A stretch of 64,000 bases of DNA. Origin: Macrobrachium rosenbergii. Taxonomy: Eukaryota; Arthropoda; Malacostraca; Decapoda; Palaemonidae. The translations under genes and the position numbers were made by a program. The stretch lies in NCBI RefSeq assembly GCF_040412425.1, contig NC_089744.1:30098001-30162000 (forward strand), in the 5' to 3' direction. Below are positions 21,801 to 36,800 of this stretch, piece after piece (the stretch's first letter is position 1; each line of letters starts with the position of its first letter). The notes under the pieces were generated by a model. It saw only the letters and a list, made by a program, of their open reading frames with translations, was not told the origin of the DNA and made no database searches.

Positions 21801-24800
21801 CTATCTGATGTTGCTGTAGCTCGGCGAATGATGGCACGCCTAAGTGAATCACAGATCACAACTTATGTTGTGGTTCCAGCTTTGCCACGTGCAACTTTAG
21901 TAGAATGGCATACATGGGGATGCACAGAAAATAATAAATTTGAATGTAAGTTATTTAGGCCACAATTTTTTTTGTATTTGAACTGTATTAATTTGCAGTG
22001 AAGTTGTTACACTCACATTTTATCAGCCACAAGTAGGCAATATTTAATGATTAATGAGTTTTGTAACAGCACATTGTATTTTATAAAGCAGGGTCATCAT
22101 GTGTAAGAAGTGGCTCTTTATTATGTTCTGTAGTTATATACTAAAGTACAGAACATTTCTGTATCTCAACTGAAACAAAGCTGAATATTATGTGAGTATA
22201 ACATTTCGAGCAAGCGGTGCCGAGTTGGTGTGTCCTGTTGCATTTGAAGAAATTACTACTCTGAACCCTTCCTCAAGTTTATTGGCAAAGGAGACCAGGT
22301 AAAGAGGAGCCTTGATGTGTACCTTAACAGGACAGGTAGACAGTCGGCAGTGTTACAAAGATAAGCAAAAATAAGTTGTAAAGAAAAATTACACTGACAA
22401 TGAGAACACTATACTATCAGAGAATAAGGCAGTGAACCCTTGTGACTTCAGTCAGGAAAGCATTTGGCCAGAGTGTCTATCAATTAATGTGGAAGCAAAA
22501 GAATTGTTGGCTAAAACTACTGAAATTATTTGCCTTTAGTATGTCAGAATATTTGATATTTCTGAGAATGAGTGTCTGCTAGTGTATAATTAGTTTTTTT
22601 AATGTTTATGATTTGAATTTTCTGAAAGGCTAACCAAACAACCAAAACAAGGAAAATATGGTATACTATACTATTAAATTGTTAATTTAATGGCTCATTT
22701 TCCTTCCAACTTGCATTTTTTATGCTTAACATAAGCATTATTCCTTAAAAGTAAGTTTATGATCCTTAGTTATTGTAACTGAACTATAGTGTCCATGCCA
22801 TGTCATGAAAGATTGCTTGTCAAAGATAAAGTGGGCATAAGCGACAGTTTTAGAAAAAAAAAGGTTGTTGATTGCTTAAGCTCATGGAACCCTGGAATGC
22901 TGCTGCTCTTCTTACCAAAATAAATGAAGAAAGGCATTAATTTCTTCTAACAAATTGAACGTTTAAAATTATAGACGTCGGCAATTCAGGAAGTTCTGAC
23001 AGTATTAATTTATGAAAATATTGTTGCCTATCAAGTGTGACAAAATATTCTTGGCCGTAGAAATTAGAAAATCTTAAGATCAAAGCAGCTTATTGCATTG
23101 AGGTAATAAGGGTGGTTTTTTCAGGATGCTTACCATAATGCATCATGCATTTACGCGACTTTATACCAGCACCCTAATCTTACGGTAACTTGAAGTAGTA
23201 ATTGATGCTTTTACTGCAACAGGACCCATGATCATATATGACACGTGTGCTCAGTCAAGATGAAGTAGCTTTTTTATATGTTTGAAAATTGTGTACTCAA
23301 TCATTTGTAAAAAACACTGCCTAAATGAACTAAATTTCATTGTGCACCGTACATTATGTGCCCTTGTGAGAAAACAAGAAGGGTTTGTTATACATGTCAG
23401 TCATAGCATCTGTCTCTTTCTGACACTTGTTAGTTTTCACTCAAGAGGGAAGAAAATTGAATGGTGGAAATGCTGACATTTACTGAAACAGAAAATTTTT
23501 ATTGCATTAGTATGGGCCTTATTTCATTGTGACTTTAAGGAGAGTGTAGACGCCTAAGGCCCCATTATAAAGCAAATGACTGTTTCTAGCTTATGATTGA
23601 AGGGATTTGCTTCAAAGTTTTACCACTTATTCTACAACTAATAATGAAAATTCTCTCGTGGGGAAATTTAGAAATTCGACCTCTAAGTTTATTTGTTTTG
23701 CGGTTGAAAGAAATCATGACGTCATTTTTCAAAAATATGCAAAGATAAAAGTTGCACAGAAAAGTGATTTTCCTGATGACAAAATAAAGATATATAGTTA
23801 TACTACACTCTGTAAAAGTTTCATTGAATTCAGTTCAGTCTTCTTGGAGAAATAAGCATTTAGTTTTGAAAAAAGTAAGTTTTGAGAAAACAACAGAACA
23901 AAATAATTTTTGGACTTTCAGACTCCTGAGAGAATCAGGACATTTTGAGCAAATTATCCCTATATCAGTATAACCCTTTTCTCTATGATGCTACCAGTAG
24001 AGAGAATGGGATATTTTAGTGGGTGACAATTATTTTTGTATAAATTTTTTGACACTTTTTACAATTTTTCATTCACAGTGCCATACAAACGATGAACAAA
24101 ATTGCCCCTGAACCAGTCTAACGTTTTTTTAGCAGTAACATTTCAAAATATGTTTATTTACCCATAAAACAGTCCAAAACAGTGTGTAACCCATACAGAC
24201 TTTTTTACAATTTGTCATTCACAGTGCCATACAAGTGATGAACAAAATTGTCCATGAACCTCTCTAAACATTTTTTTTTTTAGCAATAGCGTTTCAAGAT
24301 ATGTTTATTTACACATATAAGAGTCCAAAACAGTGTATAACTTTGTTGATCCTAACCAGAATTATTCATACAGACATTTTTTAAAAATCTGTTTACAATT
24401 TTTGGTTCACAGCGCCATACAAGTGATGAACAAAATAGTCAGTAAACCAGTCTAAAAAATTTTTTTTAGCTTTATTGCTTCAGGGTATGTTTATTTAGAC
24501 ATAAAGCAGTTGAAAACTGTTAATAACTAAAATTCAATAATTCCTCGAAATTCAGCAATTGGCGCATCCCTTAAATCCTCAATGATGTTAAAAGAACTTA
24601 GTGGAATGGCTAATTTATATATTGTGATGAAAAATACAGCGTGGTAGTGGTATCTTTGGTGTGTAACAGTTGAGTTTTTTTCAGATGAAGAGAAAGGATA
24701 CACAAGAGGAAGTGTCAGTGTTAGAGTAAGGCGCAGATGGTACCATGACAATTCAATGTGTGCTGTAAATGCTGTTGCAAGTAAGCCTGTTAAATTCTTT

Positions 24801-27800
24801 TCTTTTTTGAAATCATTCAGATTAGTTTATTGGAATCACTTCACTTCTCCCTTTCATTAGAAGTATTCAATAAGTTGTTCATACGTCGCCATGCCACAGA
24901 GGAAGTACATGATCATTATTTGGACATGGTAGTTAGATGATTTTTTTTTTGTCAGTTTTAGTCTGTTGCTCAACTTGCCTATTAATCATAATGATAATTT
25001 GGTGGCTTTGGTTTCATGTAAATTTATATTTTTCTAAGGTATACATACTATAGACTTTTATGTAATAGTGTCCTTCAACTCTGACTGAAGTTTGGAAACA
25101 AGGTGGCTAATAGGCGGTATTTGGGTGAGGAGGGCGAATCCCCAACTTGCCATAAGCCAGCATTTTTCATTCACCATCATGGACTCTGTTGGGTGGGTAA
25201 AGTGGGCTGTGATAAAAAGTTCTGATATAACTATAAAAATACAAATCACTTTAAAATTTTGGCATTTGTTCCTACAGAAATACAAACCATCACCTTTTAT
25301 ATAGGAAACTCACTGATATCAAAGTTGATTTTCCACCTGTAAATGCCGTGTTGCCAGTCATGAATGTGAGGAGGGAAGAAATTATTCATGTAACTTATAC
25401 AATCTGGCTTTGGGATGCAATATTGATAGGCAACTAGCCATGGTGAGTTGTGTCTCTACTCTCACTGTAGGAAAACTTTGGAGAAGCAAGTATTGCCCTA
25501 AAGAAGGCAGCTGTAGTTTGTTTTCATTCTGTCTGTCTGCTCACCAAAGTAGGTTTTAGGTAGATGTGGCATACACAGCTAGTTCTCGATTGGCCGAAAT
25601 CAATTTTTCCAATATCATAGACTTACTGTGAAAGATGCAAAACATTTCTTCAGTAACACATCTGGATGCTTTTATATACAAAGAACCCTCACACCTTATT
25701 TAGATAATAATATACATGCTGATTTATATCAGTATTATAACAATACAAGCACACAAATGACACAGCCATATCAGATCAAACACCAATGAACTTTGGGCTT
25801 TATGTAAAAAAAAAAAAAAAAAAAAAGACATCTTGGTATGAAAATGCAAATAAAAGGTATTTTTATCATTTATGTAAATTACAAAGATCAGGCTAATATT
25901 TGAAATAGCATGAAATATTGTTGTATATGAGGCTGCCTGTGGCCTAGGAAAGGTGAATGGAACAGCCGTTGCATTATTGGCTGGAAGGTGGGAAATTTTA
26001 GTTAATACATGGCGTGATGGCAATGGTATTGGGGTTTTCTTTGGAGAATACTCTGCATATTTATCAGCTTTTTTTATTAAACATAAAAATCATTACAATA
26101 GTGCAGCGACTGGGCACTTTCAGGACTATTTAGCCAAAAAACTTATTGAACAAAAGTATGAAATCCCATTGAGTTCCTGTTGTCCTTAGTGTTGATGGAA
26201 TACATATTTTTTCATTACTGGGCATTGAAACAATACTTAGATAAAATGAAAAAATAAAGGTTACAATAAAAGAGTAATATGGAATGAATGTGTGCTTAAA
26301 AGAAGGCCAGTAAAATACAGTATCTGGTAAATCAGTAACTTAGACATAGGTCCATGCTGAATATTTTAGTGACAAACAATAGTAAAGGTTGTTTTTAAGT
26401 TTACCCACATAGATATTACTAAGGAATTATAATAGTTATATTTATATGCATGCATTGAAACTACATAGAATACAGTTTGCATTCTAAGAAAATCTTGTGA
26501 ATTGAACAGTTTGTGACCATAGGTCTAAGTGTAGCCTGGGCTGTACTAAGGAGATAAATCATATGTATTGAAAGCTCATTATTTGTTTGTGTTTGATCTG
26601 AGTAGATGGTTTGATACAAGCTCATCTTTTGTTTCTGGTATATTATCGATACAAATCGGCATGTACATATATGTGTATATATATACAGTATATATATATA
26701 TATATATGCATAAACAATAAAATTTTACTAAAGAAATATGTCAGTATTTATCATGAGAAGCTAACGATATCAGAAATGCTAATTGTTGATCATAGCTTTT
26801 TCACCCTAACCCACTTGTAACAAGGAATTACAAGGATTAGGATGTCTAAAAGACTTTTTTGTCCATCCGAGGAGACATCATGTGCTCACTTTTCTCCAGG
26901 AGCAGGTTTTACTGTTCATTCACAGTGTTATAATGATTTTGTCTAGCTTTCTTTTAAATGCGTCCACACTGTTGCTGTTGACAACTTCTGGAGGCAATTT
27001 ATTCCATGTGTCACATGTCTTGTTTGTGAAGAAGTTCCCACAGTGAGATGTGTTGTATCTCTTCAGTTCTAGTTTCCATCCATTATTTCTTGTCTGGTTT
27101 TCGTTTAATGTGAAGAGGTTACTGTCTACTTTTGTTATGCCTTTTGGTATTATGAATGTTTCTAAGCCATACATATTCAGGCTCTCTAGCTGTCTTTGGC
27201 AACCCATGTGCCTGCTTGTACCCCTTCTAATCTGTATATGCCCTTTCTTAGTGTTGGTAACCAAAACTGTACTGCATATTCAAGATGAGGTCTAACTATG
27301 GATGTGTAGAGCTGCAGCACCGTTTTCTTGTTTCTGTATTTGAACTGCCTCTTTATGTATCCCACTAGTTTCTGTGCCTTCTTTTCAACTTTTATGCACT
27401 GTCTTGTGGATTTTAAGTCCTTGGTAATAATGACTCCAAGGTCCTCTTCTTGTTCTACACTATGTATATCATTCCCAAGCAGCATGGAGTTGGCATGAGG
27501 GTTGTTTGTTCCTATTTGTAACACTGTACACTTATTCAAGTTAAAAGGCATTTGCCATCTTAAACTTTCCACTGTATCTGGGTCTGCTGCATTTACACCT
27601 AGTTTGGTGTCATCTGCAAATTTGGCTATCCTGCTAGTTAAGCTTACATCAGTGTCATTAATGTAAATCAAAAACAAGAGTGGGCAAAGGACAGAACCCT
27701 GAGGAACTCCGCTTGTCACATCTGCCCATTCTGATTCTTTACCATTCATTACGACTCTCTGTTTTCTACTGGGTAGCCAGTCTTCAATCCAGTCTGCTAT

Positions 27801-30800
27801 TCTCCTACAATTCCTAAAACACTAACTTTTATCATTAGTTTCTTGTGTGGAACCTTGTCAAAGGCCTTTTGGAAATCTAAGTAAAGTATATCTATTGCTC
27901 TACTGCTGTCGTAAATACCAAGCATGTTGTGAAAAAACTCCAAGAGGTTTGATAGGCAGGATCTGTTCTGTCTGGAGCCGTGTTGACTCTTTAACAACAG
28001 TTTGTTTCTGTCAATGTGATCCACAATTTGATCTGCAATTATGGACTCAAAAACCTTACAAGGGACTGACGTTCTAAGTAAAGTATATCTATTGCTCTAC
28101 TGCTGTCGTAAATACCAAGCATGTTGTGAAAAACTCAAGAGGTTTGATAGGCAGGATCTGTTCTGTCTGGAGCCGTGTTGACTCTCTAACAACAGTTTGT
28201 TTCTGTCAATGTGATCCACAATTTGATCTGCAATTATGGACTCAAAAACCTTACAAGGGACTGACGTTAGACAGATTGGTCAATAATTTCCTGGCTCTTC
28301 TCTTGGACCTTTTTTGTAATCTGGATGCACATTACCTATACTCGGTTTTTTTTACCGAGGCACATTTGCACCGAATCGCAGGGGTGCCCTTTTAGCTCGG
28401 AAAAGTTTCCTGCTAGCTGATTGGGTGCAACTATTTTGTCCGAAGAGCATCATTGTTTTCAAATAATTACCAAGTAATGTGAATCGAAACTTATTTACTA
28501 ACCTAATTTTCCCCAACAGATATATGTTTTGTCAATAAATAATGTTAACGAATAAAGAGTTTATAAAAGATTGTGATGGTAAGTCTAAATTTAATAACAA
28601 CACACGCCGAAGTCAACGACAGGAGCTTGCTTTTGGATGCACGCTGCATAATTTTTACTTTTCACATATTTTAACACCAATTGGGATAAACTACACTAAG
28701 CATAAGAAAAACATGTTATTATAAACTTTCTTTGAATACCAGAGTCTACTTAAAACATGGAATTAATAAAACTCGCTATTAGTGAAAACTTCCGGGAGGT
28801 AAAAGGAACAGCCTGTGGCATTAGATAAAATTTAGATAAAATTACCTAGATAAGTAGGCCTAGTTATTCATATGGTATCCACATGCCAGCAAATGTTGAT
28901 GGGCAAGAAAACTTTTCAGATACATATCATCTTTTATAGGCTTTTGTGCTGAAGCCTTTTGTTATATCATTATGATAAATATGAAGACGCTATTTTTTCT
29001 TTTACATAATAATAATGTACTTCCCTTATTATGGCTTTATTTCTTGCACAGATTTCAAACTAGGCTAGCTTATGTCTATGTGTCTTACACCATTTTTTGA
29101 CAATTGCAATAAAATTTGCTTAACTCTTTAAGGTAAGGAGTAACAGTAAACAGTAGCTGATGCTTGATATAAGTTAAGCTAGGTGTGTGTAGGCCTATGA
29201 TGTAAGTCCGTATAGAAAGGATTTGCTAATTTTGTCGTAAAGGTATAGATTCTATTAATAGCACCATTTTCGGTTTGAGGATACTGTAGTGTTCCATAAA
29301 TTGCACAAAAATCATAATTAAACGAATTCATGATTTCACCGAGTTACAACGCGATACCCCTCCCCCTCCCTTCCATCCCCGCCTCGGTATTTGACAGTAG
29401 ACGCATATAGCCAGCTGATCCTTAAAATGTATGTGTATAATACATATTCTACTCAGTCACATATTCTTTTACTTCTCAAAATATCCGCAGAAACTCGTGT
29501 TAACCTTATATGTGTCCTGAACAGAACGCAAAATAAGAAAAAAAGTTTTCTTATCTCGCATTGTCTGCTGTAACTTACATGAAAGAGTAAGTTGTTAATG
29601 TCTGCGAAATATATTTTTATTAGCGTGCACCTACAAAAAGAAGCACAAACTTTTTCATTGCAGATATAGCTATTAAAGTAATCTAAGTAACGTAACACTG
29701 ATTTCAACATTTACATAAATCAGGAAAATGCTGCAATGACAATCACCTGTGATAGTTTTTCCCGCCAGGCCGCCGCAGGCTGTTCCTTTACCTCCTGGAA
29801 GTTTCCGATAATAGCGCGAGTTTTATTAATTCCATGTTTTTAGTAGACTCTGGTATTCAAAGAAAGTTTATAATAACATGTTTTTCTTATGCTTAGTGTA
29901 ATTTATCCCGATTGGTGTTAAAATATGGGAAAAGTAAAAAAATTATGCAGCGTACATCCGAAAACAAGCTCCTGTCGTTGACTTCGGCAAGTGGTGTTGT
30001 TATTAAATTTAGACTTACCATCACAATCCTTTATAATCTCTTTATTCGTTAACATTATTTATTGACAAAACACATATCTGAGGGAGAAATTTAGGTTTGT
30101 AAATAAGTTTCGATTCACGTTACTTGGTAATTATTTGAAAGCAATGATGCTATTCGGACAAAAAATTTGCAACCAATCAGCTAGCAGGAAACTTTTCCGA
30201 GCTAAAAGGACACCCCTGCGATTCGGTGCAAATGTGCCTCAGTAAAAAAAACCGAGTTTAGTTTCCATATTTTGGTGCCTTTCATTGTTCTGCAGTTTTT
30301 CTGTAGAGTTTATATAGGTGAGGAACTGTCTCCTCCTTCAACTCTTTAATTTCCTCTTGGATGACACCCATCTGGGCCAGGAGATTTAAACTTGTTTAGT
30401 TTTTCTATTTTGTTTTTAAAGTCTTCTTCCATAAATATTATTTTGTCAAGCAGTTCTGTCCCTTCATATTTAAGAGCTAGTTCAGGGATTGAGGTAGTGT
30501 CTTCAATTGTGAAAACGCTAGTAAAAAATTCATTCAGTAACTCCGCTTTTTCCAAGTCTGAGTTCACTAGGTTTCCTCTATTGTCTCTTAAGGGACCTAT
30601 GCTATTTTTTATTGGCTTCGTACTATTAACACATGCAAAGAATTCTTTTGGGTTATCCTTACAGATTGATGCAACTCTCTTATCTTCATTCATCTTTGCA
30701 TTTCTTACTAATTTGTCCACCATTCTACAGAGTGCTTTATGCCTGCTTGCTTCTTCTGGTGTTGGGTATGGAGTCGCTGATTTATGCAATCTATCTCTGT

Positions 30801-33800
30801 CTCTTATTTTTAATTTCCCTGTTGAACCACTTAGGCTGAGGGTTGCCGTTTGTTTGTATTTGCTTGAATGGTATGCCTCTGGAGATTTTTTGTGTGTATT
30901 CTTCCAGAAAGGCTTCCCAGTAGTTATCTATGTCTGTGTTCTTGTCGTACTCAAGATTTTTAACATACACCTTTAGTTTCTTAGGTCTCCTCGACGGTAG
31001 TCTAATTTATTTAGTATCTTCTTTTCTTTGTTATGGCAAAGATTAATATGAAATGTAATAATTTTATGGTTGCTTTTGCCTAAGTTTGCACCTACTGCAG
31101 GGTCAAACACTAGGTTATCTTCTGTTGATAGGACAGTGTCTGGTATGTTGTCTCCCTCTAGTAGGTTTGTCAACCCATTGGTGGAGAAATTCATTTTTGA
31201 CAAATTCTAAAAGTCTCTTTCCTTCTAAGTTTGGTGTGGAGGTCATAGCGTCCCACTTACTGCTGCATTGAAATCTCCCATTATTATGCAGAGGTTATTG
31301 TTTATTTCTTGTCCTAGTAATGCATACAGCTCCTCGTCAGACATTTGTGATTGGTGGGGAGGTCTGCACACCAGTATTGGAGTTAGCTTCATCCCTAAAC
31401 TGCTTATATTGATGCCAATTGTTGAATGGTTGTAATTTTACACTCTATTGGATTGACGTGGTTCTTTACATACAACATAATGCCTCCGCCTTTTTTATTG
31501 GGTTTGTCTTTTTTGAACAAGTTATATCCTGCTATTTGGTACTCTCCTACAAAGTCTCTTGTTGCCTCTTGTATCCATGTTTCTGTGATACCTATTATGT
31601 CCAATTCTTCACTTGCTATCAATGCTTTGAAGGGATCTACTGTGTTCCGAACAGATTGTGCATTAAACTGTGCCACTCTGAGGAACTTTTCTATCTTCTC
31701 TTTTGTTTTCAGTGGCTTTATTCGTTTCCCTTGTTACTAACCAAATTCTTGGAGCTTTCCAGCTTCTTCCCTTGCGTGTTCAGTTCACTGAGGTGTTTCA
31801 AGAGGTTTTCGTCAAGAAGGTTTCCTAGTAATTTTGCTCCTTCCAAATTCAAGCGAGTTCCATCAATTTTATATAGTTTTTTAGTCCCTACAAATCTGTC
31901 CCAAAAGTTTAAAAGCCTAACACCTTTTTCTTGGCATATTCTCTCCAGTCTGTTGTTGATTCCAATTGCCTTGCTGAGGGAGTAGTGGCTTACATTGGTT
32001 CTAGGCAGTAATCCTACAAGAATGCCATTGTCGGTTTTCTCAAGGATGTTTTGTACAACATTCCTCAGGTCAGCTACAAGACCTTCTGTCTGGCCAGTTC
32101 TTCCATCTTTTAGAAATAAGTCGTTTCCTCCTCCCTGCGCTATGATTGCACTTTTTCTACTTTTCACTTTGATTTTCTTCACTACCTCGGTTGTCATCTT
32201 TGTTCCTGCACCTGGGTAAGAATGAACTTTTCTCGTATTTTTATTTTTGGCAACAAAATTTGACCCCTGTTCTTTTACCAACGTGTCTCCAATTAAGGTT
32301 GTTTCCTCTTCTAATTCTGATAGCAAAGCAAATCTGTTAGATGTATTCATTCCTTTTGGGGGACAATCATGTTTTCTAGCTGCTATCACTCCTCTACCAA
32401 CAGTGCTCTTGAATTCATAATTTTTTTGCTTGTAAGTTTCTTTCTTTGTACTTAGTCTGGTGCATATTTCTGTTTCATTTCTCGTTCCGGTCTCAACTAA
32501 TTGTGTTCTAATTTCCACTATACTTTCCGTTTTCTACTATGTTGTTGTTCATTTCCTGTTTCTTTCTCCTAAGGTCTATCACTTCTCCTCTTAGGTCTCC
32601 AATTTCCTTTTCCATCCTGTCTTCTCTTCTCTTGCCTTTGAGTTTATCCTTTGTCAGCTCCTTTAATTCCTTTGATATTTCTTCTACTTCCCTCCTCAGG
32701 TTAGCTATCTCCAGTTCTTGTTGACAGGATAGACAGACACTGAGACTACCTAGCATTGAAGTGCATGCCTCTTGTAGTTTACACACCACTTGTTTACACT
32801 GCATTTCGCACGAGTGCTTTAGTTTTAACTTTTCTTGGGTCATTTCTGTTTGTGTCTTTATTTCAGTATTTCTATCTGAGCTTTAATTCAGTATTCTTTC
32901 TAATGTGACCAGTTGAAAAGGAAAAAAGGGGGGTGGTTGAGTACTCCCACAATTGCTGCATCTGCTCATCCATGGACAGTTTTCCATAGTTTGCCACCAG
33001 GATGCCTTTTTTTGCTGTCACACTAACATACGGTCTCCAGTACCTTACGAGGGGAAGCTCCTTAATGTGAAGTCCACTTGCATAGTAGCTCATCCAGCAT
33101 GTACTTTTTTGCCCCTGAGAGGAGCTTGGAGACTTCAAAACCTGTTTAGCAGCCACCACAGACCTAGAAAAGGTTCTAAGGACTTGTGGTGCCTTAGGGT
33201 ATATGAGGTGATCCAAGTCTGGTGCTTCAGACACCTGCTGTCATAACCAGGGAAACCAAAAGTTTCTCTTTAGGATAGGGATCGGGTAATGCCCCTTTCC
33301 TCATGAGCTCTTGCCTGGACTGGGTGACCCTCCTCTTCACAAAATGAACTGTATTGTACTGTACTTGATTGCTTCTTAAAGCCCAACAGGTGATTCTGGA
33401 CACCTTCTAGTGTGCCAAACAACAGAGAGACCCTGTCACAGGCTTGAAAGGTTAGGTTTCAGCTCTCACTAATAAAGTCCTGGATGGTGGGAACCAAAAC
33501 ATTCTCATATCTCTTGTCAGAAATTGACAGGTTTTCAGTTTTCCCCACAAACTCGTAAACAACAAGAATGAAAGTGATCCTGATCCCAGCCTTCCAAGTG
33601 CCACAACAGATACAAAAAGCTATGCAGCTCACCCACATGCTATGACGAGGTTAAGGCTAGCAGAACAAGTCATGAGAACTCCATCCAAGGTCTCCTAAGT
33701 ATTCTGTGGCATCTGGGTTAGGCTGTGAGGGAAAGTTGTCACATTCCTCTCTAGAGGCCAAAGTTCCCCAGGTGTGTAAGAATGTTCAAAGCTTCCATGA

Positions 33801-36800
33801 GCATGGAAGACTCTACTGAGGAAGAGTTGCCCATGCTCTTCAAATCTGGAGATTTGGCTCAAGTCAGGGCATTAGGCTTGAAAGGACTTAGAGGAACTTG
33901 GCTAACAGAGAAGAGAGGGCCAAAGGGAAATCTGTGGGTGCATTAAATAGGAGAGCTAGTAGATCAGGATACCACTGCCCTTGGTATGGGGACAGTAAGG
34001 ATCTAACAGTTATCTGAGACCTGGAGTGACAAACACTTGGTAGATCGCTTGGCACATCAGCCTGACAAGAGGAAAAGATGAAGATTTCCAGATTTTCTGC
34101 ATGATCCTGTGCATATGACTTACCATGATGCCCAACTGTATTGTGGTGCAGCAACCCTTTTATGCTTGAACCCTCTTTATTTATGTGCACAATCCAAGGA
34201 TTGTGCACATACACACACACAAAGAGTTCTGGATGAACCAGGCATTGCCCTGTTGCAGGTGCATGTTTTGTTTGTACACACACATACACACACTCTAGGA
34301 ATCATGCACATACCAAGCAAGAAGATAGTGCTGAATTTTGTCCATGTACCTGGGAAGAAGTTTGAACAGGGGAAGAGTTCACGGCACTCTTTGTGTCTTA
34401 GAAGGAATGGAAGACACTGGTTCATGAGCATTGCTCAGAGAACCTGGTGCCAACCTTACCTAATTTAAGTGAATGCTGTTGCTAACCCTGTAAGAAGGGA
34501 AGTGCTTACTTTAAACTGAAGACTGACAGGACTTCTTAAGAAAGGGCTAACAAGACTACTTCTGCAGAAGGAAGAAGGAGGAGGAGGAAGATACAGTCTT
34601 GCATTACTTCCCCTATCTCAACCCATGAATGTTACTCTGATTGGCTACAGTACCTGGGGAGAGCTCAGCACATACATGTGGATTGGCAGTTGGCACTCTA
34701 GGAGGAGAAAACTTTAAAGATTTGGCAGTATCAGAAGTAGAGTTAATCCCTCCCTCTGCTGCTGCTGCCAAACCTCTCCACTGTGAAGGAGACTAACCAG
34801 CATACTCCTGACATAACCTACCCCTGCAGAACAACAAAACTGGTTACATCAATACCCTGAAACATGTCCTTCATACTTTTTCTTTTCCTCCATTACAAAG
34901 TTACACAACACACTAAAAAAGGAGTCATTCCTTGGTTAAAAGACTTAATACATTCCAGAGGGCTGTCCTTTACCCCAATTGTTTTTTAACCAACAAATTT
35001 TTTGCATAATAAATATAATGGGAATTGGATTAATCCAGTCCAGATCTCCAACAAACGAAATCCTTTTAACTTGAATGCAGAAAGCCTGGCATGCAGAAAT
35101 GATACAAAAAAAGAAAGTAAATAGATGAAATAAATGCAAATTTGATCTCACCTTTAATGGGAGAATTGATGGCATATATATGGTAAGTGGTGAGAAAGAT
35201 GAAGAGAAATATATTGCTTGGAATGGGAGCCCCACCCCCTCCCCTCCATAAAAATGGCAGGCATCTGTGCCTGTTTCTCTTTTCTGTCTCTTTCTTATTA
35301 CTTTCCTCTTGAGATCCTCATTGTTTCTTTTATCACTAAACACTTGTCCATTGATGTTTTTGTCCATGTTTTAAAATGTTCCTAAAGTGAAGGTATTCAA
35401 CAGGTATATAACTGCTTGTTACAGTTTCATATTGGTGATAAGGTTTAAACCTTATTTCCCCCAATGTGAACTGAGGACATTCTCCCATTCCTCCTCCCTC
35501 TCTTCTGAAGACAAGTCCTCAGCTCATGTCTATTGCTGCTCCCTTTAAAGACCCTGGTTCTTCTCGTGTGAGCTCTTCTTTGTTCTTCTCCACCAACTCC
35601 ACATGATCATCACTAGCTCAAGCCATGGACTTGCCCAGAGACACAATGTCCTCCATAACTGGCTTTGCACTATATGTAATAACTAAAAACACAGACAATT
35701 TAGCCAAGATGTGCATAGAGTGAAACCCACACTTAAACTGAACTCTCTCTTATGTTACAGTTGGGAACCACAGATGTGATGTATACTGTTAATTCCATAC
35801 ATATTCTATCCAGTCTTCTTTGTCTGTCCTTGAAATGAGAAAATGTCTACTAATGGACGGTATTTTTTTGTCAGGCAAAATAACAATTTTTAAAAGTAAA
35901 TTGTATTTTTCCTAACTATACAAACCCGAGGTCCTTTACATTAGGATTACTTTCAGGCGTAGGCTGGAAACGGCCGTTGAACTTCAAACAAGGTGGTTAG
36001 GCAGTTAACTACTGTCCGGGAGGCGGGACTACCGCCTGCGTGGATGTAAACATTCCAATTTGCCTTTCGGCCCAGGTACAGATTGAGGGGTGGCATGAGG
36101 TGGGCATAAAGTGTAAAGGACCTCGGGTTTGTATAGTTAGGAAAAATACAATTTACTTTTAAAAATTGTTATTTGTTCCGACACAATATACAAACCCTCG
36201 GTCATTTACATTAGGAGACTCACTGATTGGAAGGAGGAATCTGATAAAGTCTCTCTGAACTGACTGGAGTTCACCAACTTGTCTTCCCTTCCTAGTCGTA
36301 AGAGCGAGGAAGGGAAAAACTGCCTCTGACAAAAGATCGGGTTGTAAGAAACGCAGGATCAGTTGTCAGACTTCTGGGTCCCTTTGCATGAAAGAGGAAA
36401 CGTCAGTTCATGCAAAGTAGGCTAGGAAGAATTTGACGTCGGATGACAATAAGGCAAATACAAGCATTGGGTTTGTCTCATAGTCATGGTCTCCTTCCTC
36501 CCCTTGCAAGAGGAAGGAGTGGGGTTGCTTCTATTAACCTGAACGGAAATAGAACGGGAGCTCCTGTTATGTGCTTACCTGCCTCGATCGCCCGGCCCAG
36601 CTTGTAACGGCACGTCCGCTCCCTGCCCGTGGGAAGAGAGCCAGGATGGGGAGAAAGAAGAGAGGCCAGTCACTCAACATTCATTCTCCCAATCACAACA
36701 GTACAATATAGGCGAGATGCAACCTGTCCCGTTAGGGGAGCTGGATAAGCTACACAACTTGTTGAGCAGCCACCACAGGACCCAAGGAAAAAGTATCCAA

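Larger units (their letters stand above)
26820..32880 (-). mobile_element. CR1-like non-LTR retrotransposon, split and broken
   Basis: Reading from 32.88 kb down to 26.82 kb gives ORF1 (zinc/coiled-coil part, then an SGNH-esterase-like part) and ORF2 (EN, then RT). This is the CR1-group layout. A 1.9-kb inverted-repeat element splits the RT, and a 196-bp piece of RT is duplicated in tandem. Frameshifts and stops are frequent. Limits are approximate: the 5' end abuts a decayed DIRS fragment, and the 3' end is judged from loss of signal after the RT C-terminus. Confidence 0.85.

Noticed and set aside
30392..31985. Plus-strand frames across the CR1 region
   Set aside because: Complements of the minus-strand LINE ORFs, which carry all recognisable motifs.
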